A DNA stretch of 44,380 nt from Clostridiaceae bacterium. GTDB lineage: Bacteria > Bacillota > Clostridia > Oscillospirales > QAMX01. Where the stretch lies: positions 1 to 44,380 of the forward strand of contig JAHAYX010000015.1 in NCBI GenBank assembly GCA_018384365.1. Reading direction: 5' to 3'. Below are positions 18,060-26,940 of this stretch, piece after piece. Position 1 is the stretch's first letter. Every line of letters starts with the position of its first letter. The notes under the pieces were generated by a model. It did no database searches and had not been told where the DNA came from. It saw only the letters and a list, made by a program, of their open reading frames with translations. The position numbers were made by a program, and so were the translations under genes.

Positions 18060-19634
18060 TTATTGGTAATTAAGTTCCGCATATTGCAGCATATTCCTGC
18101 AAAGGAACAGGCTGAGCAGTGCGATCAGCAAATTGCAGATGGTAATCACCAGGAAACCGGTGGCAATGCCGGAAAACACGGTAAGGCCGGCAGCCGCCGT
18201 CACAATCGCAAGAATGACACCGGGCGCCGCAAGCAGCAGCATTAAAACCATATACAGGAGCATAATGACTGCTTTGGAGGCGCTCCCGCTCCAGATACGG
18301 GAAAGGATGACATTGCCGGCAATGAAAAGCAGCGTGAAGCTGATTCGTGCCAGAATACACAGAAGCATTTCCGGCACATTCATGCCAATGATGAAATAGA
18401 CCGGTACAAAGATCAACACCGCCTCCACGATGGCGCTTGGCAGCGACTCACGCAGCGCGTGGAGCATTTTGGAAAGAGGCGGCTCCGGAAGCAGGTAGAT
18501 ATACGGCTTCAAAAGTTCCTTGTTAAAGCGGCCCAGCGAAACAGAGAAAAATTGCAGATACGTGGCCATGACGAAAACCGGAATGATGCCGGATTCGCGC
18601 ATGAAAAGTGAGAAGATGATCACGCAGGCAGCCCAGATGAGGGATATCGTATCCAGTATCAAAATGCGGGAGCGGCGGTTTTCCAGGCGGTGCTTATAAT
18701 AAAACATCTCCGCACCGGCTCCGCGGCCAAATCCCGTTTTCCCCAGCTTCACATGGGCCGGCGCCGACTCCGCCACAACGCCCTGTTTGCTGGCGTTGAT
18801 TGCGGATTGGGAAACCTCCGCCGTTTTGATCACATCTTCGTAAAAATCACTGTTCGTCTTTTCCACAATCAGGATCAAAAGCGCAGCAAATATCCCGCAA
18901 AGCCCCAGGCCCAGCACAATTTTCATCACGTCGGAAGCAGCGGCGCCCGCCGCGAACAGCCCGAGCCATCCGCCGACCGGCGTAAAGAGCATCAAAGGGC
19001 TTCCCGCCGCCGCCACAAGCTGCGACACGGCATTTGCTGTGTCCTTCAGCACAAACGAGGCAGCATAAATCAGAATCAGCGCAATATACGCCGCATAAAT
19101 GACCTTCGCGCGTTTCTTTTTCCGTTCATCCGCCGAAGTCAGCGAATAAATCAGCATGGCGACAAACTGTCCGAAAAAGACCGCCAATGCATACCCCAAC
19201 ACCAGGATCAGCAGAAAGCCATAGGAAACACCATAGGCCGTATGCATCCAGGTGTATTGAAAGAGCAGGAAAAAGCCGAGCAGCAGCGAAGATCCAACCT
19301 GCTTGATCAAGCCATAAAACAGGACATCCCGCTGCACAAACGGCGCCGGGAACAGCAGATTCACGTCCGGCATGGCAAAAATCGAGCCGCCGTTTGCAAA
19401 TCCGTTTCTGGCAAGCAGCAGAAACATCAGCGTGTACAGCGCCATCGCCCCCGCAATCAATTCTGCAATATCACGGTATTGCGGCGCTTTGCTTTCCTCT
19501 TGGTTGCCCGCAAAAATAGTAAATCCGATCAGTGCGACAAGAATCACCGCATAAATCAGGCGGACAGGCTGGCGCACCAGACTTTTCAGTGTATTTTTCA
19601 GCCGTGTGAAGATTAAAAAAGCCAATGCATTCAT
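18060..19634 (-). CDS. ABC exporter permease (ABC-2-like, putative ABC exporter family)
   Basis: A 524-residue integral membrane protein with about ten to twelve hydrophobic segments in two groups (about 20-240 and 330-520). Between them lies a cytoplasmic stretch with Gly-Lys-Thr-Gly-Phe-Gly-Arg-Gly-Ala-Gly-Ala-Glu-Met-Phe-Tyr-Tyr-Lys-His. This layout matches the clostridial putative ABC exporters. The start overlaps the stop of the ATP-binding protein gene, so the two subunits are translated together. The substrate is unknown. Confidence 0.85.
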   Translation of the reverse strand: MNALAFLIFTRLKNTLKSLVRQPVRLIYAVILVALIGFTIFAGNQEESKAPQYRDIAELIAGAMALYTLMFLLLARNGFANGGSIFAMPDVNLLFPAPFVQRDVLFYGLIKQVGSSLLLGFFLLFQYTWMHTAYGVSYGFLLILVLGYALAVFFGQFVAMLIYSLTSADERKKKRAKVIYAAYIALILIYAASFVLKDTANAVSQLVAAAGSPLMLFTPVGGWLGLFAAGAAASDVMKIVLGLGLCGIFAALLILIVEKTNSDFYEDVIKTAEVSQSAINASKQGVVAESAPAHVKLGKTGFGRGAGAEMFYYKHRLENRRSRILILDTISLIWAACVIIFSLFMRESGIIPVFVMATYLQFFSVSLGRFNKELLKPYIYLLPEPPLSKMLHALRESLPSAIVEAVLIFVPVYFIIGMNVPEMLLCILARISFTLLFIAGNVILSRIWSGSASKAVIMLLYMVLMLLLAAPGVILAIVTAAAGLTVFSGIATGFLVITICNLLIALLSLFLCRNMLQYAELNYQ

Positions 19635-20335
19635 TTATTTGCCCCGCCTTCCGTAATGGAAAAGAACAGTTCCTCCAGGCTTTGGGATTGCAGTTCGTCC
19701 GGCGTATTGTGTTTGGTCGCGGCAAATTCTCCGTTTGTCATAATATGCGTGACGTCCCAGTAATCCTCAACGCTGTCTATCATGTGTGTACTGATAAGCA
19801 CGGATGCGCCGTCCGCCTTCAGTTCGCGGAACATTTCCTTAAGTTCCTTGATTGCGTGCGGATCCAGGCCAACCATCGGTTCGTCAAAGATCACAACGCG
19901 CGGTTTATGCACCAATGCGCAGCACAGCGACAGCTTCTGCTGCATACCTTTGGACAGTTCTTTGCCGAGTTTCTGCCTTTTATCCCCCAGCTCAAACCGC
20001 TCCAGCAGCGCATCGCCATAACCGTCGTCCTCCATGCGGTAAGCGCGGCGGATGAATTCCAGATGTTCGGAAACAGTCAGCAGATCATATACAGCCGGCA
20101 TTTCCGGGATATACCCCAGCAGGCGCTTTGCTTCAAGCGATTTGTTATCAAACCCATTTAGCGTAATGGAACCCTGAAAACGCAGCAGCCCTGCAATACA
20201 CTTGATAATCGTAGATTTACCCGCGCCATTCGGGCCAAGCAGAATGGCGATCTGTCCCTCTCCTACTGTAAAGCTGATGTCATTATTAGCAAGCGTTTTG
20301 CCATACCGTTTTGTCACATGCTCAATTTTCAACAT
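19631..20335 (-). CDS. ABC transporter ATP-binding protein
   Basis: A 234-residue ABC ATPase. Walker A is GPNGAGKST (about 34-42), the Q-loop region reads Gly-Tyr-Ile-Pro-Glu (Glu in place of Gln, common in ABC-2 exporters), the signature is Glu-Leu-Ser-Lys-Gly-Met-Gln-Gln-Lys, Walker B is Val-Val-Ile-Phe-Asp-Glu-Pro, and the switch His lies in Ile-Ser-Thr-His. It powers the permease encoded by the overlapping downstream gene. AGAGGA lies upstream of the ATG. Confidence 0.93.
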   Translation of the reverse strand: MLKIEHVTKRYGKTLANNDISFTVGEGQIAILLGPNGAGKSTIIKCIAGLLRFQGSITLNGFDNKSLEAKRLLGYIPEMPAVYDLLTVSEHLEFIRRAYRMEDDGYGDALLERFELGDKRQKLGKELSKGMQQKLSLCCALVHKPRVVIFDEPMVGLDPHAIKELKEMFRELKADGASVLISTHMIDSVEDYWDVTHIMTNGEFAATKHNTPDELQSQSLEELFFSITEGGANK

Positions 20336-20381
20336 AAAATCATTCCTCTAATTCCCGGCAGATAATCCAGGATTCTATGTT

Positions 20382-20864
20382 TCAGTTTGCCGCAGCGGCA
20401 GCCTGTGCCGCCACGCAGTCGATTGTTAAAACAACAGCCAGAGCCAGGACCTCGTCCCATCCATCCGCAATATCCAGCACATAAAAATCGCCCCACGTAA
20501 ACCATTCTTTCCTTACGCCGGCGATTTTTCGGCCCTGCACCAAAATGTCGTAATCGTGTTCCCAGAAGGAACCCTCCACTGTCCAGCCGGGTCCCTCCAA
20601 CGTATATTTCGGGTGCAGGAAAGAAAGTTCCTTGCGGATCAGGGCGACCAGCGAGCCATTGCGGAAAATATAGTATTTCGGCATCAAGCTCCAAATTTTT
20701 TGTTCGATATAGGCCACTTCTCTGCCGGACAGATCATAAATATGCAGTTTTTTTGCCCAGGAAAAGACTTCCCCCTCGGCATAATACCGGTCGTTTCCGT
20801 TTTCATCTTTGATCGCAAATTTATCGCGCCAGGAAAAAACCTTTTGTTTGATCAACAGACGCAT
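20382..20864 (-). CDS. LURP-one-related (YxjI-like) family protein
   Basis: A 160-residue protein made of repeated short beta strands: Phe-Ser-Trp-Arg-Asp-Lys-Phe-Ala-Ile, then Lys-Leu-His-Ile-Tyr-Asp, Ala-Tyr-Ile-Glu-Gln-Lys and Tyr-Tyr-Ile-Phe. This is the tubby/scramblase-like beta-barrel pattern of LURP-one-related proteins. The C-terminus is a hydrophobic helix (Ala-Leu-Ala-Val-Val-Leu-Thr-Ile-Asp-Cys) like the central helix of that fold. The role in bacteria is not established. AAAGGA lies upstream of the ATG, and the ABC genes follow about 45 bases downstream. Confidence 0.75.
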   Translation of the reverse strand: MRLLIKQKVFSWRDKFAIKDENGNDRYYAEGEVFSWAKKLHIYDLSGREVAYIEQKIWSLMPKYYIFRNGSLVALIRKELSFLHPKYTLEGPGWTVEGSFWEHDYDILVQGRKIAGVRKEWFTWGDFYVLDIADGWDEVLALAVVLTIDCVAAQAAAAAN

Positions 20865-20911
20865 CTTGTATTCCTTTCTTCGGCCGCCAAAGCGAAAGGC
20901 AGTCTCCGCTT

Positions 20912-21706
20912 TCAGATGTATTTCTCAATTTCCACGCTGATCCGCCCTTTTTTCGTCACGTGAGTCCCCTCACAGAGACGGAACTTACCGGAACCGCGCG
21001 CAGAAACGGTTTCCCCACCCGCAAGCTGGCGATCCGGCTTCTCGCAGATCAACCCATTTACGGACACGCGTCCGGATCGGATCAGCGCGGACGCTTTTTC
21101 GCGGGAAAGGCCAAAGCCTGCTCCCACAACACTGTCCAGGCGCAGCGATGCCACGGTATCCCGGATCAAGCGGGTTTCTTTTTCCGGAATATGCAGAGCC
21201 TCCGGCGAAATCTCCGTCAGGGAAAGTGACGCACGTCCGGCGGAAGTCAGATTCTGCATCAGATACGGCGCAACGCTGCGCAGTACAATCAAATCACAGC
21301 TTGAAGCGTCCGGCAGGATATCCCCCACCGTCTCGCGGCGTATCCCGGCGCCCATCAAAGCGCCGAGAAAATCCCGGTGTCCGATCTGTGCGCCGGTTTT
21401 TTCCGACCATTCGGCACGGATATAAGATACCGGTGCATAGGAAGAGGGCTCTTCTGCCGCCCAGTCCGGCAAAAACAGCACCATGCGGCGTTCCGCCTCC
21501 GGATAGCCGCCAAAAAACACATGGGAGGTGCTGTGCACTTCCGCCAGCATCCGTTCTGTCAGTGCCTGCTGGCGCTCATTCAGAAAAACCGTGGAAGTCA
21601 CCTGCTCCGCGCGCTCCGATGCCGTCAATTTATCCAGCACCTGCGCCAGCGGCACACGGTCCTCCTCTTCCCGGGCGTATTTTTTCAGTAATTCTGCTTT
21701 TTCCAT
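20912..21706 (-). CDS. ylmH: YlmH-family S4-domain RNA-binding protein
   Basis: A 264-residue protein with an N-terminal YlmH domain (Phe-Leu-Asn-Glu-Arg-Gln-Gln-Ala, then Phe-Phe-Gly-Gly-Tyr-Pro-Glu-Ala-Glu-Arg). The C-terminal S4 RNA-binding domain begins Gly-Leu-Ser-Arg-Glu-Lys-Ala-Ser-Ala-Leu-Ile and includes Val-Ser-Val-Asn-Gly. YlmH homologues act on ribosomes and are often found near cell-division genes; here it stands apart from such a cluster. The ATG at 21706 has AGGA six bases upstream and is preferred over the ATG at 21712. It starts four bases from the end of the transglutaminase/stalk gene. Confidence 0.9.
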   Translation of the reverse strand: MEKAELLKKYAREEEDRVPLAQVLDKLTASERAEQVTSTVFLNERQQALTERMLAEVHSTSHVFFGGYPEAERRMVLFLPDWAAEEPSSYAPVSYIRAEWSEKTGAQIGHRDFLGALMGAGIRRETVGDILPDASSCDLIVLRSVAPYLMQNLTSAGRASLSLTEISPEALHIPEKETRLIRDTVASLRLDSVVGAGFGLSREKASALIRSGRVSVNGLICEKPDRQLAGGETVSARGSGKFRLCEGTHVTKKGRISVEIEKYI

Positions 21707-21708
21707 AC

Positions 21709-23268
21709 TCATTCCTGATAAGGCAGGTCTGTCCGGATCAGAATGGCGCCGGCTTGTTCGTCCCACTCCACCGAAAAGTCAAACAGCATACCGATGTCAC
21801 GCAGACGGAAATAGTTATTGGAATTGATCAGATAGGCGCCAAGCGAAACGGCGGCGCCATCCACATAGATACGGCAGGGCGAGGGTTGTGCAGAAGCAGA
21901 GGCAATCCCCGATGCGGTCAATTCATTTCCCACCGGCGAATAGCGGTATTCCGCGAACAAACCAACGGCGTTCTGTTCTTCCAGCCACACCACCTCGAAT
22001 TGTGCCGGCGTTCCGGTCAGGGCAAAGGCAAGATCCCGCAGTTTGAAATAGTTATACCCATTGATGGTATAGGCTTCCAGCACAAACTCCATCCCGTCGA
22101 TATAAATCGGCGCAGTATTCACCGTGGCTTCGGCAGGCAAAAGTTCCTCCGGAGCCGTGAATATCTCCTCCGGCTCTTCGATAGGCAATTCCTCCGGCGG
22201 CAATTCCGGGACTGCGGCTTCCGTCATAGCAGGTGTCAGCGTATTGCGTTCCGGGAATGTCTCACGGTCCCAACCGTGGCGTTCTGCCCAGACTTCGGTA
22301 TCCGCTTCCAGAAAATAATCATAGTAAAGCTGTGTGCGGCCGGAACGTTCATAGGCGGCATTGTCGATGCGCACATCCGACCAGTAATACGTGCCGTCGA
22401 TGCGAAGATAGTCCCACTTATGGATCACTACGGAGCCATCACTGTTAAAAAAGTCTCCGCTTGCGATCCAACATTCAATGCCCAGCCGGGCAAGCAGCAC
22501 CTGTACCAGCGCAGAAAACTCCAGACACGTTCCCACGCGATACAGCAGCAGCGTTTTGGCATTGCGGACATACAGGTTATCCAGCACGTCATAGCTGATC
22601 AGCCCGGCCGCGTGCAGGCTGTCAGAATAGACGCCTTCGGAAGCGATGGCAGGCGCCAGCGCATCGAGGTCAAAATAAGCAAAGTCGCTCTCGCCCGTGC
22701 GGTAACAGTTTGCCTGCACCCAGGTATAGACAGCTCGAACCTGTTCGCGCGTGGAAAGGCCCGCAGTCGGAATTTCTTCCAGAATGCAGGACACCATATA
22801 GTCCGTTTCAGGATCGCCCGTGTAGTTCGGCACGCCGGATTCCGGCAGAGCCGCCGCGCCAGAACTGTCCACCGTGCAGCGCGCCGTGCGCCGGACACTG
22901 GCCGTGCCGGAAGTACAGACTGCTTCTATCGTGTAAACACCGTCCGGCACAAAAGCATCCGCATCATATCCGGCCGGATTGCCATAGGCCGGACGCAAAT
23001 TCCAGATAAACGTGTGGACATTCTGCGTCAGCGCGCCGCGCTCAAACCGTGCAACAGCGCGTCCATACGCATCGTAGATCGTCAGTACACAGTCAGTCGT
23101 ACCGGACTGCACCGGCAGATAAATATAAAGCCGTCCCTCCGCCGACGGTGCAAGGCTTTCCTGCGAAAGCCGCAGTTCCCCCACCTCCACACCGGCGGCG
23201 AAAGCAGCAGGCATGGCAAGGGAAAGCAGCAACGATAAGAGCAAAATCAAGGACAGTATCCGTTTCAT
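21709..23268 (-). CDS. Secreted transglutaminase-like protein with C-terminal stalk (copper amine oxidase N-type) repeats
   Basis: A 519-residue exported protein. It has a Lys-Arg start, a Leu-rich hydrophobic core and Ala-Phe-Ala-Ala as the signal peptide (about 1-25), then an immunoglobulin-like/FlgD-like beta domain (about 30-140). The transglutaminase core (about 155-330) has the catalytic Cys in Gly-Thr-Cys-Leu-Glu-Phe-Ser-Ala, the His in Val-Ile-His-Lys-Trp-Asp and the Asp in Trp-Ser-Asp-Val-Arg. A Pro/Glu-rich linker (about 350-385) leads to two stalk-domain units, each with a Tyr-Asn-Tyr-Phe-Lys-Leu-Arg-Asp or Asn-Asn-Tyr-Phe-Arg-Leu-Arg-Asp motif. It probably acts in the cell envelope as protease or cross-linker; the substrate is unknown. 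GGAGG precedes the ATG at 23268. Confidence 0.87.
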   Translation of the reverse strand: MKRILSLILLLSLLLSLAMPAAFAAGVEVGELRLSQESLAPSAEGRLYIYLPVQSGTTDCVLTIYDAYGRAVARFERGALTQNVHTFIWNLRPAYGNPAGYDADAFVPDGVYTIEAVCTSGTASVRRTARCTVDSSGAAALPESGVPNYTGDPETDYMVSCILEEIPTAGLSTREQVRAVYTWVQANCYRTGESDFAYFDLDALAPAIASEGVYSDSLHAAGLISYDVLDNLYVRNAKTLLLYRVGTCLEFSALVQVLLARLGIECWIASGDFFNSDGSVVIHKWDYLRIDGTYYWSDVRIDNAAYERSGRTQLYYDYFLEADTEVWAERHGWDRETFPERNTLTPAMTEAAVPELPPEELPIEEPEEIFTAPEELLPAEATVNTAPIYIDGMEFVLEAYTINGYNYFKLRDLAFALTGTPAQFEVVWLEEQNAVGLFAEYRYSPVGNELTASGIASASAQPSPCRIYVDGAAVSLGAYLINSNNYFRLRDIGMLFDFSVEWDEQAGAILIRTDLPYQE

Positions 23269-23343
23269 GGTTCCTCCGTAAAACAGCGTACAATTTACAG
23301 TTACCGGAGCCATTTTATCAGAATTTGCCGTTAATTGCAAGAA

Positions 23344-23369
23344 GCCGGAAGCGTTTTCACGCCTCCGGC
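23344..23369 (-). terminator. Hairpin, possible weak terminator between HAD and transglutaminase genes
   Basis: GCCGGAAGCGT (23344-23354) and ACGCCTCCGGC (23359-23369) form an 11-bp stem with one mismatch and a 4-base loop. On the minus strand it is followed only by TTCTTGC, so termination may be partial. Confidence 0.5.
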
Positions 23370-23392
23370 CATCAGATTCTGACATATTTCAG

Positions 23393-24073
23393 TTATAAAC
23401 GAAGTAATTCGGTCAATTCAGCCAGTCCCCGTCCCGTATAATCCGGGGGTGTGGAAACTCCTTGCGGCAATCCCCGTCCTTCTCGGTCAACGTGGTATAC
23501 ATCGATACCGCAGAGTTTCGCGCCAATCAGATCCGAAGATCCGTCTCCTATATGAAGGATTTCCTGCGGCTGCACACCCGTTTTTTTTATCACCTGACGG
23601 AAGAACGATCCATCCCGGTAAGCCTTGTAGGCGCCAAGTTCCTCCGAAACAAACGCCAGTTCATGCGGAATGCGCGGGAGAAGGTCCCGCACCATGCTGC
23701 AGTCGGCATCCGTCGAAATCACGACGCGGTAACGTCCCTGCAGACGCTTGAGCAGTGCGGACGCATCTTCGTAAATCGGGCAATAGTTGTGTTCCTCCAG
23801 GAAAATATCTGCTGCGCGATCCGGGTCGGCGTCAATGCCTTCCGCCCGGAAATATTCCGCAAATCCCCGGCGGAACACTGCATCCATCGTCACAAAGGGT
23901 GGTTCACGCAGTGCGTAGTAATATGGAAGATAATGCGACTTCAATCCGGCAGCATACCGGGCGACTTCCTCCTGTGTAAGCGGGCCTTCCAGAATACGTT
24001 CCCACAAAACAGGGACGCGTGCATTCAGATCGGCCAGCGTCATAAACAAGTCAAAGCTGATTACCTGATACAA
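23393..24073 (-). CDS. HAD-superfamily hydrolase
   Basis: A protein of about 226 residues. Motif I reads Phe-Asp-Leu-Phe-Met-Thr-Leu, with the nucleophile Asp followed by Phe where phosphatases have the second Asp. This variant is seen in haloacid-dehalogenase-like members, so ordinary phosphatase chemistry is uncertain. Motif II is Val-Ile-Ser-Thr-Asp, a Lys is present after Leu-Gly-Ala-Tyr, and motif IV is Gly-Asp-Gly-Ser-Ser-Asp. The TTG at 24073 is preferred because GGAG lies ten bases upstream; a TTG at 24094 in the same frame would put that site inside the gene. It follows the aldo/keto reductase gene by about 33 bases on the same strand. Confidence 0.85.
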   Translation of the reverse strand: MYQVISFDLFMTLADLNARVPVLWERILEGPLTQEEVARYAAGLKSHYLPYYYALREPPFVTMDAVFRRGFAEYFRAEGIDADPDRAADIFLEEHNYCPIYEDASALLKRLQGRYRVVISTDADCSMVRDLLPRIPHELAFVSEELGAYKAYRDGSFFRQVIKKTGVQPQEILHIGDGSSDLIGAKLCGIDVYHVDREGRGLPQGVSTPPDYTGRGLAELTELLRL

Positions 24074-24106
24074 GACAAATTCACTCCGTTTCAAACAATA
24101 GAGTGC

Positions 24107-25027
24107 TTATTTCTTCCAGATATCCGTTGCTCCTGCGACTGCACCGACATAATTCAGGCGGCGTTTTGCCTCCTCATACACATCCGGCGCGAGCGGTCCG
24201 CGCGCTGCCGCACGGACATTCTGGGCAAGATGCTCCGTTCCGCGGGTGCCGCACACACCGGCTGTGATTGCCGGATGCGTCAGCGTATAGCGAATCAGGA
24301 AATCATTGCGGGTTTCGCCCTCTTCTAAAAGCTCCTGCAGGCCGGAAGCCTCCCAGCGTGCGTCATAGGTTGCGTCATAGCGTTTCAGCAGGCCGCGTGC
24401 AATGATGCCCGTGCCGAAATCGTCGTGTGCCTTCTGGATGACGTTTTCGCTGAGGCGCGTCATGCAGCCATATACCACCTGAATCACTTCAATATCGCGC
24501 CAGGAGGCAAAAGTCTGCAAATTACGGTACCCGTGCAGAGCCGGATAGGCATAGTCCGCAGGATTCGAGTTGCGGATCGTCAGGCCGATGTGCAGAATTT
24601 TACCGGCCTTTTTCAGTTCGCGCATAGTTTCCAGCACTTCACCGTTCTCTCCGCCTGCCAAAAACTCCGGCAGTACGCCGTGAATCTGCAGAACATCAAT
24701 ATGATCCGTTTTCAAAAGACGCAGGCTTTCGTCTATGTTCTCCAGCACGGTCTGGCGGTCAAAAGTATACATCGGGCCGTTGCCGCGCATATTGTCGCAG
24801 CATTTTGTTGCCAAAATAAACTCATCGCGGCGGTGCGAGATGGCCTTGCCGATAAAATATTCGCTGTTTGCGTATTCGGGCGAAGTGTCAATGTAATTGA
24901 TGCCCTCATCCAGCACCTGATTTAACAGTTTCACTGCCGTGGCTTCACTGACAGGACTGAGTTCCATACCGCCATATGCAAGGCGCGTAACGGATAATCC
25001 AGTTTTGCCTAACAGTTTCTTTTCCAT
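24107..25027 (-). CDS. Aldo/keto reductase
   Basis: A 306-residue NAD(P)H-dependent oxidoreductase of the AKR fold. Tyr-Ile-Asp-Thr-Ser-Pro-Glu-Tyr carries the catalytic Asp and Tyr, Leu-Ala-Thr-Lys the Lys, and Val-Leu-Gln-Ile-His the His of the tetrad. It lacks the C-terminal 4Fe-4S ferredoxin extension common in clostridial homologues. The substrate is unknown. The ATG at 25027 (GGGAG upstream) is favoured over an ATG 18 bases further up, inside which the ribosome-binding site would fall. Confidence 0.92.
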   Translation of the reverse strand: MEKKLLGKTGLSVTRLAYGGMELSPVSEATAVKLLNQVLDEGINYIDTSPEYANSEYFIGKAISHRRDEFILATKCCDNMRGNGPMYTFDRQTVLENIDESLRLLKTDHIDVLQIHGVLPEFLAGGENGEVLETMRELKKAGKILHIGLTIRNSNPADYAYPALHGYRNLQTFASWRDIEVIQVVYGCMTRLSENVIQKAHDDFGTGIIARGLLKRYDATYDARWEASGLQELLEEGETRNDFLIRYTLTHPAITAGVCGTRGTEHLAQNVRAAARGPLAPDVYEEAKRRLNYVGAVAGATDIWKK

Positions 25028-25184
25028 AAATCTCCCTACTTTCAATCAGTGTATGCAATGGCTTCGCATGCCGCAAGGCCGCCAAGCCTTGTCTCTGCTA
25101 TTCAATGTATCATGCTTAAGCCTGAAAAGCAAGAGTCACACACAAAATAAGAAAATTGGCAGCGGGAGACGGTCCCGGCGGAAT

Positions 25185-25219
25185 AAAAAACACACCGCAG
25201 GAGTGTGTCCTGCGGTGTG
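25185..25219 (-). terminator. Strong terminator of the GGGtGRT gene
   Basis: On the minus strand, CACACCGCAGGA and TCCTGCGGTGTG form a 12-bp perfect stem with a 5-base loop, followed by six T residues (A-run at 25185-25190 on the plus strand). Confidence 0.93.
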
Positions 25220-25233
25220 CGGGTAATGACAAG

Positions 25234-26232
25234 TTACTTCTGGCTCTCTTCCACAGCAACTGCAACGGCGACGGTAGCGCCAACCATCGGGTTGTTGCCC
25301 ATGCCGATGAGGCCCATCATCTCGACGTGTGCCGGGACTGAGGAGGAACCTGCGAACTGTGCATCGCTGTGCATACGGCCCATGGTATCGGTCATACCGT
25401 AGGAAGCAGGACCGGCAGCCATGTTATCCGGATGGAGCGTACGGCCCGTGCCGCCGCCGGAGGCAACGGAGAAATACTTCTTGCCGTTTTCCACGCACCA
25501 CTTCTTGTAGGTGCCGGCGACAGGATGCTGGAAGCGGGTCGGGTTCGTGGAGTTACCGGTGATGGAAACGCCAACGTTCTCCAGACGCATGATTGCAACG
25601 CCTTCCGGTACGTTGTCGGCGCCATAGCAGCGGACAGCAGCACGCGGACCGTTGGAATATGCGGTCTCGGACTCGATGGTGACTTCCTCGGTAGCCGGAT
25701 CAAAGACAGTCTTCACATAAGTGAAGCCGTTGATACGGGAAATGATGAAAGCTGCGTCCTTGCCCAGACCGTTCAGGATAACGCGCAGGGGCTTGGTACG
25801 GACTTTATTCGCGTTGAGCGCGATTTTGATAGCGCCCTCAGCAGCCGCGAAGGACTCGTGGCCGGCGAGGAAGCAGAAGCACTCGGTTTCTTCGGAAAGG
25901 AGCATGGCGCCGAGGTTACCGTGGCCAAGACCGACCTTACGGTTCTCTGCGACGGAGCCGGGGATACAGAAGGACTGCAGGCCGATGCCGATTGCGGCAG
26001 CCGCGTCAGAAGCCTTCTTGCAGCCTTTTTTCAGTGCGATTGCAGCACCGACGGTGTAGGCCCAGATTGCATTTTCAAAGCAGATGGGCTGGGTTTCGCG
26101 CACGATCTTGTCGCAGTCGATACCAGCAGCGAGGGTAATGTCGCGGCACTCTTCGATGGAGGAGATGCCGTACTCTTTCAAAACGCCGTTGATTTTATCA
26201 ACACGTCTTTCATAGCTCTCAAACAATGCCAT
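25234..26232 (-). CDS. GGGtGRT protein (conserved, uncharacterised)
   Basis: A 332-residue soluble protein matching the clostridial family named for its Ser-Gly-Gly-Gly-Thr-Gly-Arg-Thr-Leu-His segment near residue 265. Other conserved stretches include Leu-Gly-His-Gly-Asn-Leu-Gly-Ala, Ala-Gly-His-Glu-Ser-Phe-Ala-Ala-Ala-Glu-Gly-Ala and a C-terminal Gly-Asn-Asn-Pro-Met-Val-Gly-Ala. Several Cys are present, but no known catalytic motif. The gene follows the Fe-S scaffold-like gene by about 15 bases and shares its promoter, so the two products probably act together. The biochemical role is not known. Confidence 0.9.
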   Translation of the reverse strand: MALFESYERRVDKINGVLKEYGISSIEECRDITLAAGIDCDKIVRETQPICFENAIWAYTVGAAIALKKGCKKASDAAAAIGIGLQSFCIPGSVAENRKVGLGHGNLGAMLLSEETECFCFLAGHESFAAAEGAIKIALNANKVRTKPLRVILNGLGKDAAFIISRINGFTYVKTVFDPATEEVTIESETAYSNGPRAAVRCYGADNVPEGVAIMRLENVGVSITGNSTNPTRFQHPVAGTYKKWCVENGKKYFSVASGGGTGRTLHPDNMAAGPASYGMTDTMGRMHSDAQFAGSSSVPAHVEMMGLIGMGNNPMVGATVAVAVAVEESQK

Positions 26233-26247
26233 ATCTCTTGTTCCTCC

Positions 26248-26940
26248 TTACTCTTTACGCGGGTCAATGTAACGGACAGCCTCGTCGAAGCGGCCGTACT
26301 TGCCCATCGCCTTTTCATAAGCGGTGTTCGGATCGTCGCCCTTCTTGATGAAGTCGGTCATTTTGCCCAGGGAAACAAACTCATAGCCGATAACCTGATC
26401 GTCCTTGTCCAGTGCCATACGGGTGACATAACCCTCGGCCATTTCCAGGTAACGAACGCCCTTCTTGCGGGTGCCGTACATCGTACCAACCTGGCTTCTC
26501 GTACCCTTACCGAGGTCCTCAAGGCCGGCGCCGATGGACAGACCGTCTTCAGAGAACGCAGACTGGCTGCGGCCATAGACAATCTGGAGGAAAAGCTCGC
26601 GCATGGCGGTATTGATTGCGTCGCACACGAGGTCCGTGTTAAGTGCCTCGAGAATGGTCTTGCCCTGCAGAATCTCAGCAGCCATAGCGGCGGAGTGAGT
26701 CATGCCGGAGCAGCCGATCGTCTCGACAAGCGCCTCTTCAATCACACCGTTTTTGATGTTCAAAGAGAGCTTACAGGCGCCCTGCTGCGGTGCGCACCAG
26801 CCGATGCCGTGCGTAAAGCCGGATATATCTTTAATTTCCTTGGCCTGTACCCATTTTCCCTCTTCCGGAATAGGTGCAGGACCGTGGTCGGGACCTTTGG
26901 CCACACAACACATATTTTCTACTTCATGAGTGTAGTTCAT
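26248..26940 (-). CDS. NifU-type iron-sulfur cluster assembly scaffold-like protein, partner of GGGtGRT
   Basis: A 230-residue protein. An early Met-Cys-Cys-Val-Ala, then Gly-Ile-Gly-Trp-Cys-Ala-Pro-Gln-Gln-Gly-Ala-Cys and Glu-Thr-Ile-Gly-Cys-Ser-Gly-Met-Thr provide Cys residues like those in NifU/IscU scaffolds, and Met-Ala-Ala-Glu-Ile-Leu-Gln-Gly-Lys-Thr matches the IscU-type core. It is longer than canonical IscU (about 130 residues) and its C-terminal half is specific to this family. GGAAAGGAG lies upstream of the ATG at 26940. It is transcribed from a near-consensus promoter with the GGGtGRT gene, an arrangement repeated in Clostridia. Confidence 0.85.
   Translation of the reverse strand: MNYTHEVENMCCVAKGPDHGPAPIPEEGKWVQAKEIKDISGFTHGIGWCAPQQGACKLSLNIKNGVIEEALVETIGCSGMTHSAAMAAEILQGKTILEALNTDLVCDAINTAMRELFLQIVYGRSQSAFSEDGLSIGAGLEDLGKGTRSQVGTMYGTRKKGVRYLEMAEGYVTRMALDKDDQVIGYEFVSLGKMTDFIKKGDDPNTAYEKAMGKYGRFDEAVRYIDPRKE

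Noticed and set aside
21148-23238. 696-codon plus-strand open frame antisense to the transglutaminase/stalk gene
   Set aside because: Arg/His/Pro-rich composition and exact mirroring of a real gene with signal peptide and triad mark it as a shadow.
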